A stretch of DNA of 64,000 nt. Source: Sphingosinicella sp. LHD-64 (lineage in GTDB: Bacteria > Pseudomonadota > Alphaproteobacteria > Sphingomonadales > Sphingomonadaceae). Location of the stretch: NCBI RefSeq assembly GCF_031157375.1, contig NZ_JAVIFV010000004.1, forward strand, positions 186,001 through 250,000, in the 5' to 3' direction. The position numbers were made by a program, and so were the translations under genes. This document shows, one piece after another, positions 20,235 to 29,288 of the stretch; position 1 is the stretch's first letter, and the number at the start of each line of letters is the position of its first letter. Below the pieces are notes generated by a model. It did not search any database, was not told the DNA's origin, and worked only from the letters and a program-made list of their open reading frames with translations.

Positions 20235-21302
20235 CTAGCGTTCGCTCGGATGTACGCCGTAGGCGCCGGTTTCCATGAGTTTGGCCTGGGCGAGCGCCTC
20301 GGGCGTGAAGCGCATCGTCGCGCGCGTTTCCAGCAGCCAGGCAAGATAGCCCTCTGGCACGTCCTCGGTCGGCCCGTGGTGCGTGACCCCCTTCGGGACG
20401 TGCGAGAGAGAGCCCGGCTGATCGAGCTCGCCATAGCTTCCCGGCCCACGGAAAAAGAGAATGAACTCGTCATAATCGGCGTTGTGATGCACCGGCGGAC
20501 GGAGCTTCGACTGGCGCGAACTGAGCGTATATAGGAGGGTTTCAGCCCTCGGGGTCGTCAGGAACTGCGCCGGTGGGCCGCCCAGCCCGCCGTAACTGAC
20601 CGGCTGCACGGCGGCGATGTTCAGCGCCCATACGGGCGTTTCGCCGCCCACCCGGACGATCGCTGGCAACGGATCCACAGGCTTCACGAAGCGGGTCAGT
20701 CCGTCCAGGGCCTTGAGCACCAGGACATGGTGGCCGGCGGCCGACGGCTCCATCTGTGGCGGCATCGGCGAAATCGCGGCGCGGCGCAGATCCATGCCGA
20801 AATTGATCATGCCGAACGGGGCGGGCGTGTCGAACCGATAGGCGCCCGCGCTCTCCAGGATCACATCGACCAGCTCCCCCGACAGCGGGGTCATGCGATA
20901 AGCGCAGGAACGGGGAATACAGACGAAATCGCCTTCCCCGCCTTCGATCGAACCGAACTCGGTATCGAAGCGCGCGCCGCCGCGCTGCATGAAATGCAGC
21001 TCGTCCGCCTCGACGTTGCGCAGAGTGAACGCCATGGGTTCGCGCCGCCGGCTCACACTGATCGTCACCTCGTGCGTCCGGCACATCAGGATCGGCGTGG
21101 GCAGCGCGTCGGGATCGGACATGTCGGCGGTAACGAACGCCTCCATCGCCAGACGGCGCGGTGCGTGCAACCCTTCGACGCTTTCATAGTCGGGAGTATA
21201 TCCCGGCTGCAGTCCGATGGCGTTTGCCCCCAGAAAGCCTTCGCGCGACCAGAGGTGAACGTTCGGCGGCGGGCCATCGGCCAATGAAGATTTCCCGGTC
21301 AT
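20235..21302 (-). CDS. Homogentisate 1,2-dioxygenase-like cupin
   Basis: A 355-residue bicupin related to homogentisate 1,2-dioxygenase (usually 430-440 residues). The C-terminal cupin keeps iron-ligand-like residues: VHHNADYDEFILFFRG near residue 280 and VPKGVTHHGP about 30 later. The N-terminal cupin includes FTLRNVEADELHFMQRGGA. The shorter length and lack of maleylacetoacetate isomerase or fumarylacetoacetase genes nearby argue against ordinary tyrosine breakdown. It may cleave another gentisate- or homogentisate-like ring. GAGGTGATC precedes the ATG; it diverges from the MarR gene. Confidence 0.75.
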   Translation of the reverse strand: MTGKSSLADGPPPNVHLWSREGFLGANAIGLQPGYTPDYESVEGLHAPRRLAMEAFVTADMSDPDALPTPILMCRTHEVTISVSRRREPMAFTLRNVEADELHFMQRGGARFDTEFGSIEGGEGDFVCIPRSCAYRMTPLSGELVDVILESAGAYRFDTPAPFGMINFGMDLRRAAISPMPPQMEPSAAGHHVLVLKALDGLTRFVKPVDPLPAIVRVGGETPVWALNIAAVQPVSYGGLGGPPAQFLTTPRAETLLYTLSSRQSKLRPPVHHNADYDEFILFFRGPGSYGELDQPGSLSHVPKGVTHHGPTEDVPEGYLAWLLETRATMRFTPEALAQAKLMETGAYGVHPSER

Positions 21303-21468
21303 CGGATCACCTCGGCGTTCATGTGGCTCTCCCTTGCTCCTCGCCTCGCTCGTGCGATTAATTCATCGATATAAAAGTATATGTGACACTTACGCTTGAA
21401 ATGCCATATGCTAACTCACAATCTGCTGCCGAATTGAGCCGCCGCCGTGGGGCGGCGAGGTTGGAGCC

Positions 21469-21939
21469 ATGGCCGTGAATCACGCCGATCCCCAAAAGAG
21501 CTTCGGCCATCAGGTGCGACGCTGTCACCGGCGGTTCGACAGGCTGCTCAGTGCGCGCCTCGCGCCGCACGGCCTGAAGACCGGATTCTGGTACTATCTG
21601 CGCGCGCTGTGGATAGCGGACGACGTTACCCAGAAACAGCTCAGCGATCTCACCAATGTGACCGAGACGACCACCGTCAGCATGATCAACGGCATGATCC
21701 GCCATGGCCTGGTCGACCGCAGCCGGGATCTCGCCGACAAGCGCAAGATGCGGGTCAAGCTGACGCCAGAGGGGCGGGCACTCGAAAAGGAGCTGATCGG
21801 CTATGCGCTGGAAATAAACGCGATCGCCATGGCGGGCATTGCGCCGAAGGAACTTGCTACCTGCCTCTCGGTGCTTTCGCGTATGTCGGCCAACCTGCAA
21901 ATCGCGCTCGATGAGACGACGAACGCGGACGACGGCTGA
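21469..21939 (+). CDS. MarR-family regulator
   Basis: A 156-residue winged-helix regulator: FWYYLRALWIADDVTQKQLS, NVTETTTVSMINGMIRHGLV and the wing DKRKMRVKLTPEGRALE are typical. It diverges from the homogentisate-dioxygenase-like gene and precedes the leftward cleavage-enzyme/receptor pair. It is the only regulator in the 20-29 kb catabolic module, so it is the prime candidate for its control, with an aromatic acid or CoA ester as the likely effector. Confidence 0.88.
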   Translation: MAVNHADPQKSFGHQVRRCHRRFDRLLSARLAPHGLKTGFWYYLRALWIADDVTQKQLSDLTNVTETTTVSMINGMIRHGLVDRSRDLADKRKMRVKLTPEGRALEKELIGYALEINAIAMAGIAPKELATCLSVLSRMSANLQIALDETTNADDG

Positions 21940-21965
21940 CGCGCAATCGGCTCGCCTCCCCAAGG

Positions 21966-22946
21966 TCAAGCGCCCCTAGACTCAAGTCCGATCAGCCCGC
22001 GATACTCATCTGCCGTCGCCGGACGGCGTCCGTGCAGCGCGGCGATATCCTTGGCCATGTTGAACATTTCCAGATTGCTGGCCAGACGGGCATCGCTGTT
22101 GGGATATTTCCACGGCGTATCCTCGACACCGACGCGGATATGCAGCCCCATCATGGTCGCCAGGGTCGTCATGTACATGGTGGCGCGGCCGGCAGCGCAA
22201 ACAGTGATCGCAGCAGTGGGATCGATCTTTCGAATTTGATCGACCATCATGAACAAATGCAGCGCCATCTGCTGCGTGTCGTTGACAGCTGTGCCCGAAA
22301 TCAGCGAGCGGCCGGTTCCGAACGGCAGACCGTAGAGGATCAGCCAATAGGGTTTGTCCTTCAGCACGCCGGTGTCGAGCAGACGGCGTTTCGCCAAGTC
22401 GATCTCACCGGTGCTATGGACGGCGAGTTCGGGCTTGACCCCGCAGTCCGTCATCGCCTGCATGGCGGGCAGTACGAACGCTTCGGGATGGCCGGGCGCG
22501 CAGGGCGCCACTTCGCACAATCCCGCGCGCGCCGGTGACATGCATTCCTCGAACGTCTTGCCGTTGAGCACGTTCAGGTTCGACACGAAACTGTAGCCGA
22601 ACCGTTTGCGCAACGGCTCAAGCACCTGACCATAGGCTTCGACGGGCGGTAGATCGAGATCGAGCCGGCGCCCCTTGTTATCGATCACCCAGGTGAAATC
22701 GACATGAATGCCGCAGGCTCCTGCCTCAATCACCTCCGATGCGGCATCAACATAATCTTCGATCGAGGTAGGATGGCCGGCGCCACTTTGCCCCTCATCG
22801 AACCGCCCGGAAACCGCGACGTTGATCGCGATTGTCTGAGGAATATCCCATTTTGGCTGACTGTCGGCCCCGGCCACGAAATGGTAAGTCTCCATTTCAC
22901 GACGGGCTGCTTCCCAAAGGGGCAGCGGCTCAATGTTCACTGACAT
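21966..22946 (-). CDS. Beta-keto acid cleavage enzyme (BKACE, DUF849)
   Basis: A 326-residue zinc-dependent TIM-barrel enzyme of the family founded by 3-keto-5-aminohexanoate cleavage enzyme; members condense a beta-keto acid with acetyl-CoA to release acetoacetate and a new CoA ester. AINVAVSGRFDEGQSGAGHP near residue 30, AGACGIHVDFTWV and PELAVHSTGEIDLAKRRLL carry family segments. The substrate class varies and cannot be read off. The start at 22946 is MSVNIEPLPL; longer readings enter the receptor gene. It follows the receptor gene by 11 bases. Confidence 0.82.
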   Translation of the reverse strand: MSVNIEPLPLWEAARREMETYHFVAGADSQPKWDIPQTIAINVAVSGRFDEGQSGAGHPTSIEDYVDAASEVIEAGACGIHVDFTWVIDNKGRRLDLDLPPVEAYGQVLEPLRKRFGYSFVSNLNVLNGKTFEECMSPARAGLCEVAPCAPGHPEAFVLPAMQAMTDCGVKPELAVHSTGEIDLAKRRLLDTGVLKDKPYWLILYGLPFGTGRSLISGTAVNDTQQMALHLFMMVDQIRKIDPTAAITVCAAGRATMYMTTLATMMGLHIRVGVEDTPWKYPNSDARLASNLEMFNMAKDIAALHGRRPATADEYRGLIGLESRGA

Positions 22947-22957
22947 GCTTGCTTTCC

Positions 22958-25153
22958 TTAGAAATTGAAGGTCGCGCGGATACCATAGGTCCGCGGCGCT
23001 TCCAGAAACGCCGTCGCACCCAAGGGTTGAGCAGGGATATTGGCGCCGGCAGCGGTCGCAGCGATCACCGCGACATCCTCGATGTTTTTCATCCAAACAC
23101 CCAGGCTCCAGCGCTCGTTCGCCGCATAATATGTTAGCGAGGCGTCCGTTTTCGTATAGGCTTCCTGCTGGCCGCCCGGTGTTTGCGCGAAATCGGCGAA
23201 GAACGAGCTCTCGAAGCGGGAATTGACCGCCGCACGAACATAACCGGAGGAGAGCTGGAAATCATGATGATAGCCGAGTGAGATCGTCCAATCCGGGGCG
23301 TATTGCAACTGCAACCCGTTGAAGTTCGCGGTACCGTCCGGAAGCACAAAATCCTTGTTTCTGGCATGAGTATAACCCACCGATGCCGTAAATCTATCGT
23401 CCGGGCTTAAATTGACGGCTGCGTCGATCTGGACGCCATAGACTTCAACCTGATCCGCATTGAACGTCTGCGTCAAGTTAAGAACCGTATTGTATGCCGA
23501 TGCGAAAAGGTCGCGATAGTCATAGTAAAAAAGCTCTGCGTTGAGCGTCATTCTCCCGCCGGCGAACCGACTCCTTATGCCGCCTGCATAACTTGTCAGC
23601 TTGGCCGCATCCACCGCATTGCTGGCGGCCGCGGTGTTGGCATAGGGATTGAACGTTCCAGGCTGAAAACCGCTCTGCGAGCCAACATAGACCATTACGT
23701 CATCGGTGATGTCATAGTCCAGGACGACCCGATAGTCGAACCGCTCGAACTCTGCGTCATAGGTGAATGGCGCCAGCCCCGTTCCATTGAAGAAACGCCC
23801 ACGCCCCACGCGATTGTCGATACCATAGCGCCCGCCAAGCGTGAGCCGCGCGTCGTCGCCGAGGTTCACAGTCACTTGTCCAAAGGCCGCTGCGCCTTTC
23901 AGGCGATTGCGGTCCACGACGCTGACCGGAAACCCGCTGAGCGGATTGGCGAAACCTCCCAGGTCGAAGAAATCGCCCGGCCGGCGGGTCACGGGGTCGA
24001 AACCGCCGAAGGTGAAGACACCGCTACTCACCAGCCGATAACCATATAGCCCGACGAGCCAGCTGCCCCAATCGCCTTCGCCCGACAAGCGAAGCTCATG
24101 CGTCATCTGTTCATAATTATCTCGCTTGTTCGCCGGAAACGCGGCCAGCCAATAGGCTCCGTCAACACTGAAGTCCAAATAGCTGGGAACATAGACGAGC
24201 TGCACATCGTCGGTCAGGTCGAACGATATCTCTCCACCAACCATATTGTTTCTGTACGCATATTCACCCTGATTCGGTTGGCCGAACGGCAGGCCCGCGG
24301 CATAGGGCGGCGGCAATTGATCGTTCCAGGGGTTCTCCTGCAGAAAGGCATTGCGGCGCAGTGCCCCTGTTTGCGGATCCACACCCTTCACGACCAGATT
24401 GGCTGGCACCCCGTCGAGCTCGGCAATCGACCCCCAAAGATAAGCCGAAAACCGGTCGGTCGGTTGCCAAAGCAACGAAAGCCGCACGCCGTAATTGTCG
24501 GCGGAATCGGCGCCCGATTCCATATAGCCGTCACGGCGCAGATAGTCCCCCGCGAGCCGGACTGACAGTGTGTCGCCCAGGGGAACATTGATCGATGCAC
24601 TGCCGTGCAACATGTCATAGTTCCCATATTCGACCAGCCCCCTGACTTCGAAGTCTCGCGTCGGACGGGCAAAGTTCACGTTGACGATGCCGCCAAGGGA
24701 GCCCCGCCCGTAAAGCGTCCCTTGAGGTCCCGGGAGAACTTCGATCTGCGCAACGTCGTAGAGGCCGATGCTGGTCGCTTCGCGCGGCATGTAGATGCCG
24801 TTGAAATGAATGGCCGTGGGAGGCTCAAGCTGAGGGAAGTCGAGGGTCGAGCCGACCCCTCGCATATAGACCTGTGTAGAGGTGGATTCGGCCTGGAACC
24901 GGACCGAGGGAACAAGGTTCTGCACGCCGCGGATGTCCGTGACGCCAGAGGCCACCAACTGCTCGGATGCGATGGCGGTGATCGCCATGGGCGTGTCCTG
25001 CAGATTCTGGGTCCTCTTGTTCGCCGTAATGACGATCTCCCCAACAGCCGCGTCTGCCCCGGCCTCCTGCGCATGCGCTTCGTGCACCGGCACGGACATC
25101 GCCGCCGCGCACGCCAAAATGCTCACCGCTGACAGATAACCTGGTTTTTTCAT
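22958..25153 (-). CDS. TonB-dependent receptor
   Basis: A 731-residue outer-membrane receptor. The signal peptide ends HEAHAQ; the TonB box region is GEIVITANKRTQNLQDTPMAI; the plug includes VLPGPQGTLYGRGSLGGIVN; the chain ends YGIRATFNF, a typical final strand with terminal Phe. No STN domain is present. Such receptors in sphingomonads often take up aromatic compounds or other carbon sources. The start MKKPGYLS at 25153 is preferred over ATG 25171 because GGGGAG precedes it. It is co-oriented with the BKACE gene. Confidence 0.9.
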   Translation of the reverse strand: MKKPGYLSAVSILACAAAMSVPVHEAHAQEAGADAAVGEIVITANKRTQNLQDTPMAITAIASEQLVASGVTDIRGVQNLVPSVRFQAESTSTQVYMRGVGSTLDFPQLEPPTAIHFNGIYMPREATSIGLYDVAQIEVLPGPQGTLYGRGSLGGIVNVNFARPTRDFEVRGLVEYGNYDMLHGSASINVPLGDTLSVRLAGDYLRRDGYMESGADSADNYGVRLSLLWQPTDRFSAYLWGSIAELDGVPANLVVKGVDPQTGALRRNAFLQENPWNDQLPPPYAAGLPFGQPNQGEYAYRNNMVGGEISFDLTDDVQLVYVPSYLDFSVDGAYWLAAFPANKRDNYEQMTHELRLSGEGDWGSWLVGLYGYRLVSSGVFTFGGFDPVTRRPGDFFDLGGFANPLSGFPVSVVDRNRLKGAAAFGQVTVNLGDDARLTLGGRYGIDNRVGRGRFFNGTGLAPFTYDAEFERFDYRVVLDYDITDDVMVYVGSQSGFQPGTFNPYANTAAASNAVDAAKLTSYAGGIRSRFAGGRMTLNAELFYYDYRDLFASAYNTVLNLTQTFNADQVEVYGVQIDAAVNLSPDDRFTASVGYTHARNKDFVLPDGTANFNGLQLQYAPDWTISLGYHHDFQLSSGYVRAAVNSRFESSFFADFAQTPGGQQEAYTKTDASLTYYAANERWSLGVWMKNIEDVAVIAATAAGANIPAQPLGATAFLEAPRTYGIRATFNF

Positions 25154-25245
25154 CTCGCTCCCCACGCTCATTGCCCGACTCAGATGGGCAAAATTGCTTT
25201 GCTATCGAAGCTTTCCTAGCTTGCGTTCGGGGAATATGCAATATA

Positions 25246-25259
25246 CTACGATATCGTAG
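25246..25259. promoter_or_regulatory. 14-bp perfect palindrome in divergent promoter
   Basis: CTACGATATCGTAG lies between the leftward receptor (start 25153) and the rightward SnoaL gene (start 25286). Its CGATAT core recurs in the divergent promoters at 17964 (oxygenase/dehydrogenase) and 21367 (cupin/MarR). It is a candidate operator, possibly for the MarR protein; the other two are less symmetrical. Confidence 0.45.
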
Positions 25260-25285
25260 GTTTCGAAGAGTGCGAGAGAAAGGCG

Positions 25286-25660
25286 ATGACGATGGATATC
25301 GAGCGGGTGAAATCGATCTTTGCGGCCGCGGACAGCCGGTCACCGCAAGCGTTCAGCACGCTCATGACCGATGACATCTTCTTCCGCTACGCCAACAATC
25401 CGGGGACCGTCGGCAAAGCCCCGCTCGAACAGGCGCTGGCCGAGCTCTATGCCTATGTCATCGAGATGCACCACGATATCGTCGGCGTCCATCAGGCCGG
25501 CGACATATGGACCGTCGAAACCGTCGCCCACTATGTCGATATCCACGGGCGTTCCTGGTCGTTTCCGGGATGCAGCCTGCTGAAAGCGCGCGGCGAAAAA
25601 ATATGCGATTACCGCATCTTCGTCGACAACGGCATCATGTTCCAGCCTCCGACGGCCTGA
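25286..25660 (+). CDS. SnoaL-like/NTF2-fold protein
   Basis: A 124-residue single NTF2-like domain: MDIERVKSIFAAADSRSPQA, DDIFFRYANNPGTVGK and IWTVETVAHYVDIHGRSWSFP. Members include polyketide cyclases, ketosteroid isomerase relatives and dehydratases; no catalytic set allows a specific call. It heads a rightward run with two SDR dehydrogenases and two EthD proteins, so it probably works on the same catabolic intermediate. Confidence 0.8.
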   Translation: MTMDIERVKSIFAAADSRSPQAFSTLMTDDIFFRYANNPGTVGKAPLEQALAELYAYVIEMHHDIVGVHQAGDIWTVETVAHYVDIHGRSWSFPGCSLLKARGEKICDYRIFVDNGIMFQPPTA

Positions 25661-25699
25661 GCCGTACCACTTGTCGCAAAGTAGCTGAAAGGATCGCGC

Positions 25700-26461
25700 A
25701 TGGCAGGACGACTACAAGATCAAGTGTGCATTATCACGGGGACCGGCGGCAGCATGGGCCGTGCGGCGGCGCATCTGTTCGCGCGCGAAGGAGCCAAGCT
25801 GGTCGGCTGCGACATCAACCCGCAATCGGCGCAAGCCGTGGTCGATGAGGTAAGTGCGGCGGGCGGGACGATGCTTTCGCTGCACCCGTGTGATCTCACG
25901 GATCCCGCACAGGCACAGGCGCTGATCGATCGTGCGATCGACGCGTTCGGTCGCATCGACGTGCTCTACAATAATGCGGCAATGGCCTATTTCGGCTGGA
26001 TCGACGAGATGCCGATCGATGATTGGTACAAGACGATCAACGAAGAAGTGCACATCGTCTACCTGCTTACCCGCGCAGCATGGCCGCACCTAAAGGCGAG
26101 CAAGGGTGCGATCGTCAATACCGCTTCCGTATCGGCGCACACCACCTTCAAGACCTTACCCGGCATCGCCCATAGCACGGCGAAGGGCGGTATCGTCGCG
26201 ATGACGCGCCACTTGGCGATGGAAGGCGCGCCCTTCGGCGTCCGGGCCAATTCGCTGTCGCCCGGCGTCATAGAGACAAATCAGACACGACCTCTGCTCG
26301 AGGACAAGAACTGGGCCGATTACATGCTCGGGCGAACGCTGATGCACCGCCTGGGCCAACCCGAAGAGATCGCCAATGTTGCCCTGTTTCTCGCCTCGGA
26401 TGAGAGCTCGTTCATCACTGGCGTCGATATCGTGGCCGACGGCGGCACATTGGCTTGGTAG
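25700..26461 (+). CDS. Short-chain dehydrogenase/reductase 1
   Basis: A 253-residue classical SDR. The cofactor motif is TGTGGSMGRA (TGxxxGxG) near residue 14; VLYNNAAMAY is the NNAG-like motif; the active-site Ser is in IVNTASVSAH, but the usual Tyr-x3-Lys appears as HSTAKGG, where the tyrosine is replaced by Ser or His. This loss may change chemistry or rely on another residue. The C-terminus FITGVDIVADGGTLAW is standard. It runs directly into the second SDR. Confidence 0.87.
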   Translation: MAGRLQDQVCIITGTGGSMGRAAAHLFAREGAKLVGCDINPQSAQAVVDEVSAAGGTMLSLHPCDLTDPAQAQALIDRAIDAFGRIDVLYNNAAMAYFGWIDEMPIDDWYKTINEEVHIVYLLTRAAWPHLKASKGAIVNTASVSAHTTFKTLPGIAHSTAKGGIVAMTRHLAMEGAPFGVRANSLSPGVIETNQTRPLLEDKNWADYMLGRTLMHRLGQPEEIANVALFLASDESSFITGVDIVADGGTLAW

Positions 26462-26472
26462 GGGGTTTGACA

Positions 26473-27240
26473 ATGGCCGAGGGCTTTTTGCAGGGTAAGA
26501 TCATCATCGTCACAGGGGCCGCCGGCGGTATCGGCGAAGCGAGCGCACAGGTTCTGGCGCGTCACGGCGCACATTTGGTGTTGACCGACATTATCGGCAT
26601 CGGCGTCGAGCAGGCCGAGCGGATATGCGCAGCGGGTGGCGAAGCGCGCTTCATCGCCGCAGATGTCGGCAACGAGGAGTCTGTGGCGGCGCTGGTCGCG
26701 AAGACGATCGAAATCTATGGCCGGATCGATGGCGCGTTCAATAATGCTGGCGTCGAGCAGAGCGGACAGTTGCTCGCCGATTTGAGCACGGAGCAATGGG
26801 ATCGCGCAATCCGCATCGACCTCACCGGCGTGTTCCTTTGCATGAAACACCAGATTCGCGCGATGCTGCAAACGGGTGGCGGCGCGATCGTCAACACCGC
26901 CTCCGCGCTCGGCGCGGTGGCGCTGGTACGCGCCAGCGACTATGTCGCCGCCAAGCATGGGGTGATCGGGCTGACCAAGGCGGCGGCTGCCGATTACAGC
27001 GCGCAAGGAATCCGCGTGAACGCAATTCTTCCCGGCGTCGTCAGAACGCCGATGATAGAGCGGCTATGGAACGATCCCGCCCATGCCGCCGCGTTCGAGC
27101 AGCTCAAACTGCACCATCCAATCGGCCGTTTCGGAGAGCCCGCGGAGATCGGCGAAACCGCCGCATGGCTGTTGTCCGATGCGGCATCCTTCGTGACGGG
27201 AGCGTCTATCTCGGTGGACGGCGGCTATCTGACGATCTGA
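26473..27240 (+). CDS. Short-chain dehydrogenase/reductase 2
   Basis: A 255-residue classical SDR with VTGAAGGIGEASAQ, AFNNAGVEQSG, the active-site Ser in IVNTASALGAVALV and Tyr-x3-Lys in DYVAAKHGVIGLT, so the catalytic set is complete, unlike its neighbour. It ends FVTGASISVDGGYLTI. The start at 26473 has a G-rich ribosome site; an upstream in-frame codon at 26455 overlaps SDR 1. It probably oxidises an alcohol intermediate of the module. Confidence 0.88.
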   Translation: MAEGFLQGKIIIVTGAAGGIGEASAQVLARHGAHLVLTDIIGIGVEQAERICAAGGEARFIAADVGNEESVAALVAKTIEIYGRIDGAFNNAGVEQSGQLLADLSTEQWDRAIRIDLTGVFLCMKHQIRAMLQTGGGAIVNTASALGAVALVRASDYVAAKHGVIGLTKAAAADYSAQGIRVNAILPGVVRTPMIERLWNDPAHAAAFEQLKLHHPIGRFGEPAEIGETAAWLLSDAASFVTGASISVDGGYLTI

Positions 27241-27288
27241 TCCGCAGAGTTCCCCGGAAGGCGCGTCAGACAAACAATAGGCCCAGCC

Positions 27289-28017
27289 ATGATGAAGTTT
27301 ATGATCGCTTTCGCGCCGCCCGATGGCATGTCGCGACAAGCGTGTATTCATCACTATCGGCATCGTCATGGCGCGCTTGTTGGGAGTGTGCCGGAATTCC
27401 GTGCAGAGGTGATGGCTTACTGCCAGAACGAAGTGCTCCAGGACGGTTCAGTGAGCGGTCCGCGAAATGATATCGCAGGTGTCTCGGAACTCTGGTTCAG
27501 CGATTGGGCACGGTATGGCGCCGCGTTCAGTCATCCGCGTTATCTAGAACGGATCAGACCGGATGAGGCGCGTTTTGCCGATCTTTCTTCGGTGCTCGTC
27601 GCTTTCGCAACTGAGCAAGTCGTTTTCAAGAAGTGCGCTACGCCGGTCTACAAGCTGTTCCTGTACCGAGAGAAATCGATCGGCCTGGCGCACGGCGAAT
27701 GCACAAGGCTCTGGGATGCATATGGGCGGGCCGCCGCTGCGGATCCTCGTGTTGCGGGCTTGGCTGACGCCTATATCCGAAACAATTCCGTGCCTCCCCA
27801 CGAGAACCCGTTCCCGCTGGCGCGGGTCTTTGATTGTATAGACGAGTTCTGGCTTCGTCGTCCGGAGGACGCGGAGTCGATAGCCTCACTCTTGGTCGAG
27901 CATGCCTCCGTGGCCGGCCTAGGCACCGACAGCGTTTCGTTGCGGTTTGTAGCGCAAGTATTCCCGGTTCCCGGATTTGGCGGAGCGAAGCTTCGAGGTG
28001 ACAGCGCAGGAGAATAG
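27289..28017 (+). CDS. EthD-domain protein 1
   Basis: A 242-residue protein with a ferredoxin-like EthD domain. MKFMIAFAPPDGMSRQACIHHYRHRHGALVG is the opening strand-helix with the H-x2-H pattern; a second similar half starts near VYKLFLYREKSIGL. EthD proteins accompany ether- and aromatic-degrading systems, and some are decarboxylases or cyclases; the function here is unknown. The adjacent gene is a diverged relative, so the pair may be a tandem duplication. Confidence 0.78.
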   Translation: MMKFMIAFAPPDGMSRQACIHHYRHRHGALVGSVPEFRAEVMAYCQNEVLQDGSVSGPRNDIAGVSELWFSDWARYGAAFSHPRYLERIRPDEARFADLSSVLVAFATEQVVFKKCATPVYKLFLYREKSIGLAHGECTRLWDAYGRAAAADPRVAGLADAYIRNNSVPPHENPFPLARVFDCIDEFWLRRPEDAESIASLLVEHASVAGLGTDSVSLRFVAQVFPVPGFGGAKLRGDSAGE

Positions 28018-28020
28018 CAG

Positions 28021-28710
28021 GTGACGAAGATCAAGATGTTCTGCATGCTTCCACGGCGCCGGGATGTAAGTTCGCAATGGTTTCATGACCATTGGCGCCA
28101 CCCGCATGGCACCTTGGGAAGGACGATCAGCACTGTCAGGAACTACGTCCAGAGTCACCAGATAGGGTCGGCGCTGCTCGGCGAAGACCAGAGGTTCTAC
28201 GAAGGCGTGGTCGAGGTCTGGTTCGACAGCGAAGCCGACGCGCGCGATCTGCCCAGTCACCCCGACTATCTCCGCTACCTGGTGCCCGACGAGCCCGCGT
28301 TCATCGATATGGACGGGATCAGGTTCGTATTCACCGAAGAAGACATCCTGGTTTCGGGCCCGGATCCTCGTGACCCGCTAGACGCGGGGACTCTCCAGTG
28401 GCGCGAAGCTGGCCGCGCGACCTCCATCAAGCTGATTCAGCTGGTTCTCGCCAATGGAGGCTCTCCGTGGGAATGCGAAGACGATCTTGATCTGGGACGC
28501 CAGATCGGAGCGCTGCGTCATGCGCGTTGCACGCCTTCTCTGACGCTTCACGCGACCGGATGCGATTTTGTCGGTATTCGCGAACTTTGGTGGCCGACTG
28601 TGACCGCTTTCGAGGAAGGGGTGACAGGGGCCCCGGATGCGTTTGCAAATCTGCTGCTACGCCCCGCCCAAGCAATTACGCTGCTCGCGCAAGCAGAGCG
28701 CTTCAAATAG
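28021..28710 (+). CDS. EthD-domain protein 2
   Basis: A 229-residue relative of the preceding gene, beginning at GTG three bases after its stop. IKMFCMLPRRRDVSSQWFHDHWRHPHGTLG matches the EthD opening, and FYEGVVEVWFDSEADARDLPSHPDYLRYL matches the corresponding segment of the neighbour. It is the last gene of the SnoaL-SDR-SDR-EthD-EthD run. The catalytic role is unknown. Confidence 0.78.
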   Translation: MTKIKMFCMLPRRRDVSSQWFHDHWRHPHGTLGRTISTVRNYVQSHQIGSALLGEDQRFYEGVVEVWFDSEADARDLPSHPDYLRYLVPDEPAFIDMDGIRFVFTEEDILVSGPDPRDPLDAGTLQWREAGRATSIKLIQLVLANGGSPWECEDDLDLGRQIGALRHARCTPSLTLHATGCDFVGIRELWWPTVTAFEEGVTGAPDAFANLLLRPAQAITLLAQAERFK

Positions 28711-29075
28711 GTCGCGCACCGCGCCAGAGAAAGCGGGTCTAGCGTTCCTCTGCGCTTGTCGCTCTTGCCGCCGCAATAGAACCCTTTCGAGTGAGATAGG
28801 GCGCGCCCGTGACCAGTGTCCATTTCTCGGGTTTCGATCCCAAAGCGGCCGGACCGCGTGCAGCCAGATCTGGGCGATCTCGACTTATAAATCGGGATCA
28901 GTGAACGTTCCGCCGCCAGTTTTGGCGCCGCGTCCAACCTGATGAAGAACGCTGGTTCCTCCGTCGATCCTGCGTCGGATTGCGCTTCCACCAGGCCCCG
29001 TGAGAATAGACCGCGGATCGACGTGGGGCGAGGGATTGCGGAACGGCGCACGTATCAGGGCAGGGCGGCGGAGCA

Positions 29076-29097
29076 AATAAACCGACGTCTGTTTATT
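29076..29097. promoter_or_regulatory. Candidate operator 1, 22-bp inverted repeat centred on GACGTC
   Basis: Arms AATAAAC and GTTTATT flank a GACGTC core, with ten of eleven pairs matched. The same architecture recurs 213 bases downstream at 29289. The symmetry with a central CG resembles operators of LacI-type repressors, but no such gene is in the window. Confidence 0.6.
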
Positions 29098-29288
29098 AGC
29101 CCGGACTGCCTGCGCGGCCGGCAACGATGTCGCGCAAGTCAAATCTTCCTATTTCTGCGGATGAAATCAATATTACGGAATATCATTCGCTTAATGTGGG
29201 TGATTCGCCAAAAATTGATCAAATCATTCCAGTTCCTGGAACTGGATGTTGCCGATGGTGACTTGGAAGATGCTGAGTTAGCTCGATA

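Noticed and set aside
20235-21302. Calling the cupin gene hmgA for tyrosine catabolism
   Set aside because: It is about 80 residues shorter than true homogentisate dioxygenases and has no maleylacetoacetate isomerase or fumarylacetoacetase neighbours.
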